A stretch of 64,000 nucleotides of DNA from Aquirufa lenticrescens (lineage in GTDB: Bacteria > Bacteroidota > Bacteroidia > Cytophagales > Spirosomataceae), in NCBI RefSeq assembly GCF_019916085.1, contig NZ_CP049834.1, forward strand, positions 2,060,501 to 2,124,500, given 5' to 3'. A model generated the notes under the pieces. It saw only the letters and a list, made by a program, of their open reading frames with translations, was not told the DNA's origin and did not search any database. Of this stretch, positions 36,392 through 44,709 are shown piece by piece; position 1 is the first letter of the stretch, and every line of letters begins with the position of its first letter. Made by a program: the position numbers and the translations under genes.

Positions 36392-36418
36392 ACCTCTAAA
36401 CCTATTTAACTATGAAAA
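36392..36418 (+). repeat. 27-bp direct repeat, copy 1
   Basis: Identical to 36514-36540 over 27 bases (begins ACCTCTAAACC and ends in ACTATGAAAA). It ends in an ATG start context and is preceded by a terminator hairpin. The spacing between copies is 122 bases. Confidence 0.85.
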
Positions 36419-36441
36419 TTTATACAAATATAATGCTTTAG
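36412..36441 (+). other. Micro-ORF after repeat copy 1 (9 codons)
   Basis: ATG at 36412 in the repeat, then codons for MKIYTNIML and TAG. It may be a leader peptide or chance; there is no downstream plus-strand gene for it to lead. Confidence 0.35.
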
Positions 36442-36482
36442 TGGATATTTTATAAGTTTAGTGCAAAAAAAAATAAAAAAAA

Positions 36483-36509
36483 GGTGAAGTTAAAAACTTC
36501 ACCTTTTTT
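36483..36509. terminator. Second hairpin terminator, both strands
   Basis: GGTGAAGTT (36483-36491), AAA loop and AACTTCACC (36495-36503), with A tract before and six T after. It can end transcription from the left and also from the convergent small secreted-protein gene. Confidence 0.9.
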
Positions 36510-36513
36510 GATT

Positions 36514-36540
36514 ACCTCTAAACCTATTTAACTATGAAAA
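36514..36540 (+). repeat. 27-bp direct repeat, copy 2
   Basis: Second exact copy of the leader-like sequence, again right behind a hairpin plus T tract. It ends within a short reading frame whose stop overlaps the minus-strand gene. Confidence 0.85.
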
Positions 36541-36566
36541 CTACTAACAATCTAATTATAACATAA
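36534..36566 (+). other. Micro-ORF after repeat copy 2 (10 codons)
   Basis: ATG at 36534, codons for MKTTNNLIIT, then TAA. It overlaps the 3' end of the convergent gene at 36556-37014. Same architecture as the micro-ORF at 36412, with a different peptide. Confidence 0.35.
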
Positions 36567-37014
36567 CAACCAAGTGCTCTTGTTGTTCTGAACTGTTATC
36601 GAAATTAGTGTCGATAACGGGCTCAGTGCTAACAATTGACCAAACTAAGTTGATCTTTTTAGCCTCTTGATTAATCTCTTTGATCCAATTTAACGTCTTT
36701 GTGTCTGAAAAATTTTGTCCTTGCTCAGAAATAGTTTTGATTGTTTGGTTGAAAACCACTTTCTCTGACTCAGATACTTTTAAGAACTCAGTCTTGTTAT
36801 TTTGGAAATCTTGTAAAATCGATATAGTCAAACTCGCTGCGCTTGCGCTCTTTACTTGAGCGTCTTTGCGAATCAACGAGGTGATCACTTCTGATAATGT
36901 TTCTGTTTTTACTGATAAATCGTTTGAACGATTAAATGAACGTGCTTCTTCTCCTGCAACCGCAACTAGGTTTAATCCAATTAAACAGCTAGCTAATAAT
37001 AATGTCTTCTTCAT
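36556..37014 (-). CDS. Small secreted protein of unknown function
   Basis: I do not recognise this 152-residue protein. It has a clear signal peptide (MKKTLLLASCLIGLNLVAVAG) and then a polar, mostly helical body with many Ser, Thr, Lys and Glu, including LSEVITSLIRKDAQVKSASA, ending in SSEQQEHLVVML. No cysteine remains after cleavage and no known motif is visible. The ending does not fit a sorting tag of the T9SS type. It has a textbook promoter of its own, so it is probably expressed; the gene spans between the duplicated hairpin cassette and pth. Confidence 0.7.
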   Translation of the reverse strand: MKKTLLLASCLIGLNLVAVAGEEARSFNRSNDLSVKTETLSEVITSLIRKDAQVKSASAASLTISILQDFQNNKTEFLKVSESEKVVFNQTIKTISEQGQNFSDTKTLNWIKEINQEAKKINLVWSIVSTEPVIDTNFDNSSEQQEHLVVML

Positions 37015-37048
37015 ATTTTTGTTATATTTATTATCTAAATCAACGATG

Positions 37049-37078
37049 CAAAATTATTGCATTTTTTTAATATGGCAA
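37049..37078 (-). promoter_or_regulatory. Promoter of the small secreted protein gene
   Basis: TTG (37078-37076), 19-base spacer, TAATTTTG (37056-37049) on the minus strand, a full match to the Bacteroidota consensus. Expected start near 37042, leader about 28 bases. The rest of the AT-rich gap 37079-37262 shows no further clear feature. Confidence 0.75.
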
Positions 37079-37262
37079 AACTTTATTTTAGTCTATTTCG
37101 GGTTAAATTTTTCAGAATATTCCGAATCTTAATTCAAAATCAGAATATTTAATATAATATGTGGAGTATAGCAGAATAATATTTGGCTTATTATTTCAAA
37201 TCATTTGATTAATTCTTAATTAAAAATTACGGAAAAATTCAAAGATTCTTTAAAAAGTACAA

Positions 37263-37823
37263 TCATTGGTTGTATTTGTTCATTGTTTTGGTGAGTCCTT
37301 CAACGCAGAATGTTTCTATTATCTCCGCGGTTTTGTCCAAAATGAAGGGGATTGTCTCTAATTCTGCTTCAGAAAAGTTACTTAAGACATAATCAGCCTG
37401 CCTTCCTTTGGCAAAATCACTACCGATTCCCATACGCAAACGTGGGTATTCTGTGCCTCCTAGGACGCCTTCGATACTTTTAAGTCCATTGTGCCCGCCG
37501 GATGATCCTTTGGGCTTTAGGCGCAAGGTATCGAATGGGATAGCCAAGTCATCCACTAATACGAGCATGTTTTCCTTTTCGATTTTATAGTAGGAGAGCC
37601 AGTAATTCACAGCCTTGCCGCTCAGGTTCATGAACGTAGTGGGTTTGATTAGGTAGATCGTGTGTCCTTTTAATTTATAGGAAGCGATAGAGGCTAGTCG
37701 ATCGGTTTTGAAGCTGATGTCCTTTTGTTTGGCCAAAAAATCTACTGCCATAAATCCAATATTATGGCGTGTAAATAAATATTGCGGGCCTATGTTGCCC
37801 AATCCAACGATTAAAAAGTTCAT
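37263..37823 (-). CDS. pth: Peptidyl-tRNA hydrolase
   Basis: Frees tRNAs from stalled peptidyl-tRNA. The 186-residue protein, started at the ATG at 37823, has the N-terminal FLIVGLGNIGPQY with N10, the catalytic H20 in FTRHNIGF, and the later segments LIKPTTFMNLSG and SGGHNGLKSI. The frame is open a further 11 codons upstream but adds nothing like the family. It is divergent from an SDR gene, with a 16-bp palindrome between the two starts. Confidence 0.95.
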   Translation of the reverse strand: MNFLIVGLGNIGPQYLFTRHNIGFMAVDFLAKQKDISFKTDRLASIASYKLKGHTIYLIKPTTFMNLSGKAVNYWLSYYKIEKENMLVLVDDLAIPFDTLRLKPKGSSGGHNGLKSIEGVLGGTEYPRLRMGIGSDFAKGRQADYVLSNFSEAELETIPFILDKTAEIIETFCVEGLTKTMNKYNQ

Positions 37824-37832
37824 AGGGTATTG

Positions 37833-37848
37833 AATTTGTATACAAATT
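37833..37848. promoter_or_regulatory. 16-bp perfect palindrome between pth and the SDR gene
   Basis: AATTTGTATACAAATT, fully self-complementary, 10 bases before the pth start. It could be an operator for the divergent pair; no matching regulator gene lies next to it. Confidence 0.45.
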
Positions 37849-37905
37849 ACGCTCAAATTTTTTAGAACACCTCTTTGCGCTTACCTTCGCATAAAATTTA
37901 TTCCT

Positions 37906-38655
37906 ATGAAAAAAATCGCCTGCATCACAGGTGCGAGTTCGGGAATCGGTCGCGCCACTGCTCAATCCTTAGCTAAAGAAGGTTTTCAATTAATCCTTTG
38001 TGGCAGAAGAAAGGAGCGTTTAGAGGAACTGCAAGCTAGTTTATCGGTTCATTCCACGCTATTAACGTTCGATGTGAGCGATCAATCTGCAGTTATTCAA
38101 GCGTTTGAATCGCTTCCAGCTGAATGGAAAAATATCGATGTCTTGGTTAATAATGCGGGTAATGCACATGGTATGTCCGCGATTCAAGATGGAGATGTAG
38201 CTGATTGGGATGCGATGATGGCCTCGAATGTGACCGGCTTATTATATGTATCTAAAGAAGTGATTAAAGGAATGGTGAATCGGAAATCAGGCCACATTAT
38301 TAATCTGTCTTCTATTGCAGGAAAGCAAACTTATCCGAATGGGAATGTATATTGTGCGTCCAAAGCGGCAGTTGATGCCTTATCTGCGGGGATGCGCCAG
38401 GATTTAAATCCGTTTGGGATTAAAGTTTCAAATGTAGCTCCAGGGGCAGTTGCTACCGAATTTTCTGAGGTTCGTTTTAAGGGAGATCAAGCGAAAGCAG
38501 AGGCGGTTTATGCTGGATACGAACCTTTAGTCGCAGCAGATGTGGCTGAATTAATCCGCTATATCGTCTTAGCGCCTGCGCACGTCAATATTGCGGACGT
38601 GACTATATTGCCGACAGCACAAGCGTCAGCTTTCCAGATACTTCGAAAAAATTAA
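37906..38655 (+). CDS. Short-chain dehydrogenase/reductase
   Basis: NAD(P)-dependent oxidoreductase of 249 residues, similar in pattern to YdfG-type enzymes. The nucleotide motif TGASSGIG is at residues 8-15, NNAG at 82-85, and the catalytic Ser (about 135-136), Y149 and K153 in NVYCASK are intact. CGRRKE at 32-37 suggests NADP use. The substrate is unknown; serine or 3-hydroxy acids are usual in this group. Its stop overlaps rlmB by four bases. Confidence 0.88.
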   Translation: MKKIACITGASSGIGRATAQSLAKEGFQLILCGRRKERLEELQASLSVHSTLLTFDVSDQSAVIQAFESLPAEWKNIDVLVNNAGNAHGMSAIQDGDVADWDAMMASNVTGLLYVSKEVIKGMVNRKSGHIINLSSIAGKQTYPNGNVYCASKAAVDALSAGMRQDLNPFGIKVSNVAPGAVATEFSEVRFKGDQAKAEAVYAGYEPLVAADVAELIRYIVLAPAHVNIADVTILPTAQASAFQILRKN

Positions 38656-39446
38656 ATAGAACGTTGGCGAACGGTCTCAAAAATGATGACACCCGCAGCA
38701 ACTGATACGTTAAGTGATCCTACTTGACCCGTTTGAGGAATTTTAGCGATCTCATCTGATTTACGGATGATTTCGTCTGTGATTCCGTCTTCCTCTGATC
38801 CCATGATGATGGCAATCGGATCTTTGTAGTCTATTTCGTAAATCGTGCTTTTAGCCTTTTCTGTACAAGCTACCACGCGTAATCCTGAGTTTTGTAAGAA
38901 GTCAATCGTTTGGATTAAGCTATCTTCCTTGCATACGGGAATAAAGTTCAGAGCTCCAGAGGATGTTTTCATCGCATCTGCATTGATTTGAGCGGCTCCA
39001 CGAGAAGGTAACACGATCGCGTGAACACCCGCACATTCTGCCGTACGTGCAATAGCACCGAAGTTTCTCACATCTGTAACGCGGTCCAAAATCAAAATAA
39101 ACGGTATTTCGCCTTTCTCAAAGGTATCTGCAATGACATTCTCTAGTTTTGCATAGTGAATGGCAGAAACGAAAGCGATCGCACCTTGGTGATTTTTGCG
39201 CGTAATGCGGTTTAATTTCTCCAAAGGCACCTTCTGCACCTGAATACCTTTTTCTTTAGCTAAATCAAGGATTTCGGTGTTTCCAAGCTCTCTTTGAACT
39301 AATAAACGATCAATTTCCTTACCCGAACGAAGGGTTTCTAGTACAGATTGTACCCCAAACACAAACTCTTTATTGTCTGTTACAGGAGCTGTAAAATGTC
39401 TAAATGGTCTCTTAAATGGGGGTCTTGATGCGTTTTCTTCTGACAC
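38652..39446 (-). CDS. rlmB: 23S rRNA (guanosine-2'-O)-methyltransferase RlmB
   Basis: SPOUT-family methyltransferase, probably for G2251 of 23S rRNA. The 264-residue protein has the substrate-binding N-terminal domain (VFGVQSVLETLRSG near residue 30) and the SPOUT knot with ILDRVTDVRNFGAIARTAE, IMGSEEDGI and SLNVSVAAGVIIFE. The first in-frame codon is GTG at 39446, with no ATG near, so GTG is the start. A TrmH tRNA enzyme is the alternative, but the N-terminal domain favours RlmB. Confidence 0.9.
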   Translation of the reverse strand: MSEENASRPPFKRPFRHFTAPVTDNKEFVFGVQSVLETLRSGKEIDRLLVQRELGNTEILDLAKEKGIQVQKVPLEKLNRITRKNHQGAIAFVSAIHYAKLENVIADTFEKGEIPFILILDRVTDVRNFGAIARTAECAGVHAIVLPSRGAAQINADAMKTSSGALNFIPVCKEDSLIQTIDFLQNSGLRVVACTEKAKSTIYEIDYKDPIAIIMGSEEDGITDEIIRKSDEIAKIPQTGQVGSLNVSVAAGVIIFETVRQRSI

Positions 39447-39510
39447 GTTGTTGCTTGAAATTTTGCACGAAGGTCGGCATTTTTTTTAACATTTCAGCTA
39501 GATAATTCCT

Positions 39511-39518
39511 TACCTTTG
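39511..39518 (+). promoter_or_regulatory. -7 box of the methyltransferase pair
   Basis: TACCTTTG, a full match to TAnnTTTG, 19 bases before the ATG at 39537. No TTG at the usual -33 distance. Confidence 0.5.
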
Positions 39519-39536
39519 TCTCTTAATCTTATTAGA

Positions 39537-40307
39537 ATGTATAAAACTACCGAAATTGCTTCCTCTGATATTCCTTCAGATAATCCCGTTCACCAACGTC
39601 TATTGTATCCTTATATCCACGTCAGCAAATTACTTTCTGGCAATGTATTAGAGATTGGATGCGGCACAGGACGTGGTGTGGGTGTATTAGCCGACGCGGT
39701 AAGTAACTATACGGGAGTGGATAAGAATACTGAATTGATGGAGAGTTTATCGAAGACTTATCCTAAGTTCAAGTTTATCGATATGTTCTTACCTCCATTA
39801 AAGGATTTGCCATCGAATCATTTCGATTATGTGGTGACTTTTCAGGTGATCGAGCACATCGAAAACGATGATTTCTTTTTAGCCGAAGCCGCACGAGTAT
39901 TAAAGCCAGGTGGAAAATTGTATTTAACGACGGTGAATAAGAAATTCTCCTTAACCCGCAATCCTTGGCACGTACGCGAATATTTAGCGCCAGAATTACG
40001 CGACTTGATGAAGAAACACTTCTCTGAGGTTGTTATGGAAGGGGTGCATGGGAACCAAAAAGTGATGGATTATTATGAAGAAAATAAGGTAGCAGTTAAG
40101 CGAATTACTCGATTTGATATTTTTAATCTACAATATAAATTACCAAGAACTTGGTTGCAGGTTCCTTATGATATCGCGAATCGCATGAGTCGATTATCGA
40201 TGTCTAAGTCGAATAATTCACTTGTTTCATCGATTCAGGTGGATGATTATTTCCTTAGCCAGGATCCTGACAATTCATTGGACTTCTTTTACACAGGGAT
40301 TAAATAA
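39537..40307 (+). CDS. Class I SAM-dependent methyltransferase
   Basis: Rossmann-type methyltransferase of 256 residues from the ATG at 39537; the box TACCTTTG at 39511-39518 lies just before it. Motif I is VLEIGCGTGRGVGVLA near residue 38 and the conserved acidic residue is in YTGVDKN. The FDYVVTFQVIEHIENDDFF and LKPGGKLYLTT stretches are typical. The substrate is unknown. Its stop overlaps the start of the next methyltransferase (TAATG). Confidence 0.85.
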   Translation: MYKTTEIASSDIPSDNPVHQRLLYPYIHVSKLLSGNVLEIGCGTGRGVGVLADAVSNYTGVDKNTELMESLSKTYPKFKFIDMFLPPLKDLPSNHFDYVVTFQVIEHIENDDFFLAEAARVLKPGGKLYLTTVNKKFSLTRNPWHVREYLAPELRDLMKKHFSEVVMEGVHGNQKVMDYYEENKVAVKRITRFDIFNLQYKLPRTWLQVPYDIANRMSRLSMSKSNNSLVSSIQVDDYFLSQDPDNSLDFFYTGIK

Positions 40308-40945
40308 TGGAATTCATTGACGAAGGAATAGAGGAATATGCTCGCCTGCACACGGAGCCAGAAAATGACTTGTTAAAGGAGTTAGTTCGGGAGACGCATG
40401 CGATGGTGTTGCAGCCTCGGATGCTTTCAGGTCATTTGCAAGGGCGTTTTTTGTCTTTTATTGCTAAAGTCTATCAACCCTCTCTCATTCTCGAAATAGG
40501 CACTTATACGGGTTATTCTGCCCTTTGTATGGCAGAAGGATTAAAAAAAGGTGGTCGTTTGATTACGATTGATGTGAACGAAGAATTGGAAACCTTCACT
40601 CGTTCGTTCTTTGATCGATCTGCTTATAAAGAGCAAATTGACTACCGCATCGCAGATGCTGCTGTTGAAATTCCTTCCATTGTAGGTCCCATTGATCTGG
40701 TATTTATCGATGCGGATAAGCGTAATTATACGCTGTATTTTGATTTAGTGATCGACAAAATGCGTCCAGGAGGACTTATTTTAGTGGATAATGTGCTGTG
40801 GAGCGGTAAAATTATTGAGGAATCAGCACGTGACAAATCGACACAAGCCTTGCGTGATTTCAACACCAAAGTGGCGAATGATGCGCGTGTAGAGCCTTTA
40901 CTACTTCCAATCCGGGATGGATTATTCCTTCTGCGGGTTATCTAA
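40307..40945 (+). CDS. O-methyltransferase (YrrM/TrmR-like)
   Basis: Methyltransferase of the caffeoyl-CoA O-methyltransferase family, 212 residues. The SAM site is ILEIGTYTGYSALCMAEGL (about 65-83) and the metal/substrate motif is VFIDADKRNY; GGLILVDNVLWSG follows. Bacterial members include TrmR, which methylates a wobble uridine of tRNA, but the assignment is not certain. The last 24 bases run into the convergent lytic transglycosylase gene. Confidence 0.87.
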   Translation: MEFIDEGIEEYARLHTEPENDLLKELVRETHAMVLQPRMLSGHLQGRFLSFIAKVYQPSLILEIGTYTGYSALCMAEGLKKGGRLITIDVNEELETFTRSFFDRSAYKEQIDYRIADAAVEIPSIVGPIDLVFIDADKRNYTLYFDLVIDKMRPGGLILVDNVLWSGKIIEESARDKSTQALRDFNTKVANDARVEPLLLPIRDGLFLLRVI

Positions 40946-41842
40946 CTTCTTTTTAGGCGGTAACAGAAAATCGTCTGGCTGTAAAATCTCAGGGATCTGG
41001 ATGGAGTTATCAAAGAAGGTAACTGTGGATGGGTGATAGATAATGTAATTCTTATCGCTAGGCACGTAATCGTTCAAGATCCACGGATTATATTTCTTCA
41101 AATCATCGTAGCTGACATTTAACTCATCCGCGATTTCATAGAGGTTTTTGCCGCAGGAATTATCATAACAGATGAGTTTGGCTTGGTTAACCGGTTGAAT
41201 ACCTAGGGAATCATCTTTTTTGAATTCATCGGCCCAGAATTTTTGGTAAGCTAAAAAACGTAATACGTACCAATCCGTACTTGAGTCCACCTGAATGTCT
41301 GATTTTCCCACCCAATCCATCACATAGGAAGTTTTCTTCGCCGTTCCTAAACCTACCCGGTAGGAGAGAAGTGTTCCCACCCAATTATTTAAAACCCGGT
41401 TATTGCGGGTAAAATAGTTCGCAGCGCCTCTAGTGGCCTCGATTATATGCTTTCGCTCATCCACATTTGCATTCACCTTCATGCCCACATCTGTTGCGGT
41501 ACCTGCTTTAAATTGCCAATATCCCACAGCTTGAGAGCTCGAAACGGCTATGGGGTTTAATCCACTTTCCTGAACGGAAAGGTATTTGAATTCATTGGGA
41601 ATCCCGGCTGATTGTAAAAGGGGCTCCATAACGGGGAAATAGAAGCGCATTTTTTCTTTCATCCCTTCTACGAATTTCTTGCTGCTTCCTAAGCGTTTTT
41701 GCTCTGTTTCGAGAATGGATTTAGCGGAAGGATGGATGAATACCTTTACGTTTCCGATTAAAAGGGAGTCGGGAAACTCGGTTTTGGCAAAAACCGGCAA
41801 ACAGAATAAATGTATTAAAAAAAGTATCCAGAGGGATTTCAT
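40922..41842 (-). CDS. Lytic transglycosylase (MltD-like) with LysM-type region
   Basis: Exported cell-wall enzyme of 306 residues that cleaves the peptidoglycan sugar chain. It has a signal peptide (to about FAKT), a GH23 SLT domain with the catalytic glutamate E92 in SVQESGLNP, the SQAVGYWQF motif, and a LysM-like stretch (about 225-270) that would bind the wall. The protein lacks the second LysM repeat of E. coli MltD. Single gene, divergent from the DUF3109 gene. Confidence 0.88.
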   Translation of the reverse strand: MKSLWILFLIHLFCLPVFAKTEFPDSLLIGNVKVFIHPSAKSILETEQKRLGSSKKFVEGMKEKMRFYFPVMEPLLQSAGIPNEFKYLSVQESGLNPIAVSSSQAVGYWQFKAGTATDVGMKVNANVDERKHIIEATRGAANYFTRNNRVLNNWVGTLLSYRVGLGTAKKTSYVMDWVGKSDIQVDSSTDWYVLRFLAYQKFWADEFKKDDSLGIQPVNQAKLICYDNSCGKNLYEIADELNVSYDDLKKYNPWILNDYVPSDKNYIIYHPSTVTFFDNSIQIPEILQPDDFLLPPKKKLDNPQKE

Positions 41843-41874
41843 AGGGTAAAATTACCTATATAAACTATAATATG

Positions 41875-41882
41875 TACCTTTG
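41875..41882 (+). promoter_or_regulatory. -7 box of the DUF3109 gene
   Basis: TACCTTTG matches TAnnTTTG; a TSS near 41889 gives a 12-base leader to the ATG at 41901. It rules out an upstream TTG start that overlaps it. Confidence 0.6.
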
Positions 41883-41900
41883 TGGTTCAAAAATAAGCAG

Positions 41901-42473
41901 ATGATTTTAATTGACGATACGGTAATCTCTTCCGATGTTGCAGACGAATTTTTCGTATGTGATTTAGCCAAATGCAAAGGCGCATGCTGCGTAGAGGGCG
42001 ATTTAGGGGCTCCATTGGAGGAAGAAGAATTAGAGATTTTAGAGCGTATTCAGGACGATATTAAGCCCTTTTTATCCGAGGTAGGCTTAAAAGAATTAGC
42101 CAAAACAGGTGCTTGGGTAAAAGATGACGACGGAGATTTTTCTACCCCAGTAATCAAAGGGAGAGAATGTGCCTATGCCTTATATGACGATAAAGGCTAT
42201 TTAAAGTGCGGTATCGAACAAGCCTATTTCGCTGGTAAAACAGATTTCAGAAAACCCATTTCGTGTCATTTATATCCGATTCGTTTGGCTAAATTAGCCG
42301 ATTATACGGCCTTAAATTACGATCGTTGGTCTATTTGTTCCGACGCGTGTTCGAATGGAGCGTCCCTAGGAGTTCCAATTTATGTATTTTTGAAAGAGCC
42401 TTTGATTCGTAAATTTGGGGAGAAGTGGTATGTGGAGTTGTGTCAAGAGATTGAGGACCGTAAAGAAGAATAA
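41901..42473 (+). CDS. DUF3109-family cysteine-rich protein
   Basis: Cytosolic protein of 190 residues of unknown function. It is rich in conserved cysteines: C20, C25, C29 and C30 in [13 protein letters not shown], then [20 protein letters not shown] and [10 protein letters not shown], a pattern that could bind a metal or Fe-S cluster (inference). Some homologues are predicted YkgJ-like zinc/iron proteins. Its stop overlaps the next ATG (TAATG), so it is coupled to the alkyltransferase-like gene. Confidence 0.85.
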   Translation: MILIDDTVISSDVADEFFVCDLAKCKGACCVEGDLGAPLEEEELEILERIQDDIKPFLSEVGLKELAKTGAWVKDDDGDFSTPVIKGRECAYALYDDKGYLKCGIEQAYFAGKTDFRKPISCHLYPIRLAKLADYTALNYDRWSICSDACSNGASLGVPIYVFLKEPLIRKFGEKWYVELCQEIEDRKEE

Positions 42474-42790
42474 TGGCTGATTTTGAGGCAATATATCAGG
42501 TAGTGGCATTGATACCTTCCGGCAAAGTATCGACGTACGGCGCTATTGCGGGCTATTTAGGCTCAAAAGGCGGTGCTAGATTAGTGGGCTGGGCGATGAA
42601 TGCATCGCATGGTCAAGCCAACATTCCTGCGCATCGTGTTGTAAATCGCAATGGCGTTTTAACGGGAAAGAACTTTTTTGGAGGGAATAGAATGCAAGAA
42701 TTATTAGAAGCAGAAGGTCTCACCATCAAAGACGATCAAATTCAACAGTTTTCTACCCATTTCTGGGATCCTTCCATCGAGTTATTATAA
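42473..42790 (+). CDS. Alkyltransferase-like (ATL) DNA-binding protein
   Basis: Short MGMT-fold protein of 105 residues. It has the DNA-binding region with Y22 in KVSTYGAIAG and R36 in GGARLVGWAM, but the active-site motif reads IPAHRVV with A53 in place of the alkyl-accepting cysteine of PCHRV. Thus it cannot repair by methyl transfer; known ATLs bind O6-alkylguanine and flag it for nucleotide excision repair. The residues GGNRMQELLEAEG also fit ATL. Six bases overlap the convergent mtgA gene. Confidence 0.88.
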   Translation: MADFEAIYQVVALIPSGKVSTYGAIAGYLGSKGGARLVGWAMNASHGQANIPAHRVVNRNGVLTGKNFFGGNRMQELLEAEGLTIKDDQIQQFSTHFWDPSIELL

Positions 42791-43564
42791 TTTCTTCAGG
42801 TAGTTTTTACCCCCTAAACCTCTCATTTGGCGTTGAATAGCCGATGTTCGTTTGCGTACATAAGCTGATGGATGCTCGATAGAAAAACGGTTTGGACTCG
42901 GTAAAACCGCTGCAATCCTAGCCGCTTCTGAGGCTGAAATCTCGGATCCGCTATGTCCATAATACTGTCTACAGGCCGCTTCAACCCCAAATGTCATGGG
43001 TCCCGTCTCTGCCACATTCAGATAGACTTCTAAAATTCGTTCTTTGCCCCAGATTAATTCAATGAGGAACGTAAAGTAGACCTCCAGTCCTTTTCGGATA
43101 TAGCTTCTGCCTTGCCATAAAAAGACGTTTTTAGCCACTTGTTGCGAAATGGTACTCGCGCCACGTATTTTTTTGCCCTTCATGTTGTGCTTTACCGCAC
43201 CCCACATTGCATCAAAATCAAATCCGTGGTGATCTGGAAACGCCTGATCTTCTGAGGCCACTACCGCAATAGCTACGTTTTTATCTAAATCCTTGTAAGG
43301 AGTCCATTGGCTATAAATCTTGGACGGTTTTCCCTCTAACAACGCATCGATTTTTCGAGAGGCCATGGTAGGTGTAAAATAGACCGGGAAGAATTTGAGA
43401 AATACGACCGAAAACAGGCTAAAAATCCATAGGTAAAGGAAGAAAAAGCCAATTTTCTTGAGCCAAGTGCGTTTCTTGGGGCTTTTCTTCGCTAAGCGTT
43501 CAAACTTTTTACTTCCGTTGGATGGGATAGGGGATTTTTTATCGTATTCTATTCGCTTTGCCAT
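42785..43564 (-). CDS. mtgA: Monofunctional peptidoglycan transglycosylase
   Basis: Glycosyltransferase of family 51 that extends glycan strands, anchored by one N-terminal membrane helix (about 36-60). The 259-residue protein has VVASEDQAFPDHHGFD with the catalytic glutamate, RGASTISQQVAKNVFLW and the KERILEVYLNVAETG motif; no transpeptidase domain follows, so it is the MtgA type. It overlaps the ATL gene by six bases and lies downstream of hemW. Confidence 0.94.
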   Translation of the reverse strand: MAKRIEYDKKSPIPSNGSKKFERLAKKSPKKRTWLKKIGFFFLYLWIFSLFSVVFLKFFPVYFTPTMASRKIDALLEGKPSKIYSQWTPYKDLDKNVAIAVVASEDQAFPDHHGFDFDAMWGAVKHNMKGKKIRGASTISQQVAKNVFLWQGRSYIRKGLEVYFTFLIELIWGKERILEVYLNVAETGPMTFGVEAACRQYYGHSGSEISASEAARIAAVLPSPNRFSIEHPSAYVRKRTSAIQRQMRGLGGKNYLKKL

Positions 43565-43589
43565 AGGGTTGTAAAATTACAAAAAGGGC

Positions 43590-44705
43590 TTAGACCACAA
43601 AAATATCACTACTTAATCGATCGGCAATTAATTTTCCTTCGCCTTCTAGTATTAAACTGTCATTTTCAATTCGAGCGAAACCTTGAGAAACCCAGATCTG
43701 AAATTCTTTTTCAGGATAGGGATGCCCCATTTTTTCGAAGCTCTCCCGCACATAGTTCAAGTCGATTCCCCATTTTGTTCGCAAGCGGACCATGAGGTAT
43801 TCATTGAGTTGATCGGCTGGGCTGAGTTCTTCTTTTTCTGCTAATGCGAGACCTGATGCGATGTATTTGGCATTATTCGCCACGTTCCATTGCCTAGTAT
43901 GGCCATTGAAACTATGGGCGGAAGGTCCTATGCCTAAGTAAGGTTCTTGCTGCCAATAACTGGTGTTATGGACAGAATAATGGCCTTCTTTGGCAAAATT
44001 TGAGGTTTCGTAGCCCTCATAACCTTTGGATTCTAAATAATCGCGGACCTGCGTAAAGGCGTTTGCCATCGCGGAATCCGGTATTTCCTGAAAAGCCCCT
44101 TTCTTTTTTTGAACGCCAAAAACCGTTTTAGGCTCTACCGTTAAGCTATAAGCTGAAATGTGTTGGACTCCCAGCGAGGTGGCATTTTTTAAATCTTCTG
44201 CTAATTCTACTTCGGAGTTAGCAGGAATTCCGTAAATCAAATCGATGCTGATGTTGTTGATACCCACTTTTTGCGCATTCTGAATTGCTTGAATCGAATC
44301 GGATGCTTGATGGTTTCGATTCATCAAGACTAGGTTTTTTTCTTGAAAGGATTGAATACCTATGCTTAGGCGATTGATGCCTTTTGAGGCAATCATCTCA
44401 CAATAAGCTGGAGTTAAATCTTCTGGATTCGCCTCTAAGGTAATCTCAGCGTCGTTTGCTATAGGATGAAAGCTGCGAATCGTGTTGAAAATCGTATCTA
44501 AATCTGTAGAAGATAAGAGGGAAGGGGTTCCTCCTCCAAAATAGATGGTTTGTAGTTCAGCACCCTGCAAATAGTCTTTTTGCGCTACTATTTCGCGACA
44601 TAAGGCGTTGACCATTTCCTCTTTTCGGCTCGTATTGGTCGAAAAATGGAAATCGCAGTAATGACAAGCTTGCCTACAAAAAGGGATATGGAGGTAGAGG
44701 TGCAC
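43590..44705 (-). CDS. hemW: Radical SAM heme chaperone HemW
   Basis: Radical SAM protein of 371 residues that binds and delivers heme; formerly called an oxygen-independent coproporphyrinogen oxidase. The CxxxCxxC motif is C10, C14, C17 in IPFCRQACHYCDF, followed by the SAM-binding TIYFGGGTPS. It lacks the extra N-terminal cysteine stretch of true HemN. The start is a GTG at 44705 (four bases after the M16 stop), as no ATG is available at the conserved N-terminus. Confidence 0.93.
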   Translation of the reverse strand: MHLYLHIPFCRQACHYCDFHFSTNTSRKEEMVNALCREIVAQKDYLQGAELQTIYFGGGTPSLLSSTDLDTIFNTIRSFHPIANDAEITLEANPEDLTPAYCEMIASKGINRLSIGIQSFQEKNLVLMNRNHQASDSIQAIQNAQKVGINNISIDLIYGIPANSEVELAEDLKNATSLGVQHISAYSLTVEPKTVFGVQKKKGAFQEIPDSAMANAFTQVRDYLESKGYEGYETSNFAKEGHYSVHNTSYWQQEPYLGIGPSAHSFNGHTRQWNVANNAKYIASGLALAEKEELSPADQLNEYLMVRLRTKWGIDLNYVRESFEKMGHPYPEKEFQIWVSQGFARIENDSLILEGEGKLIADRLSSDIFVV

Positions 44706-44709
44706 TGAA

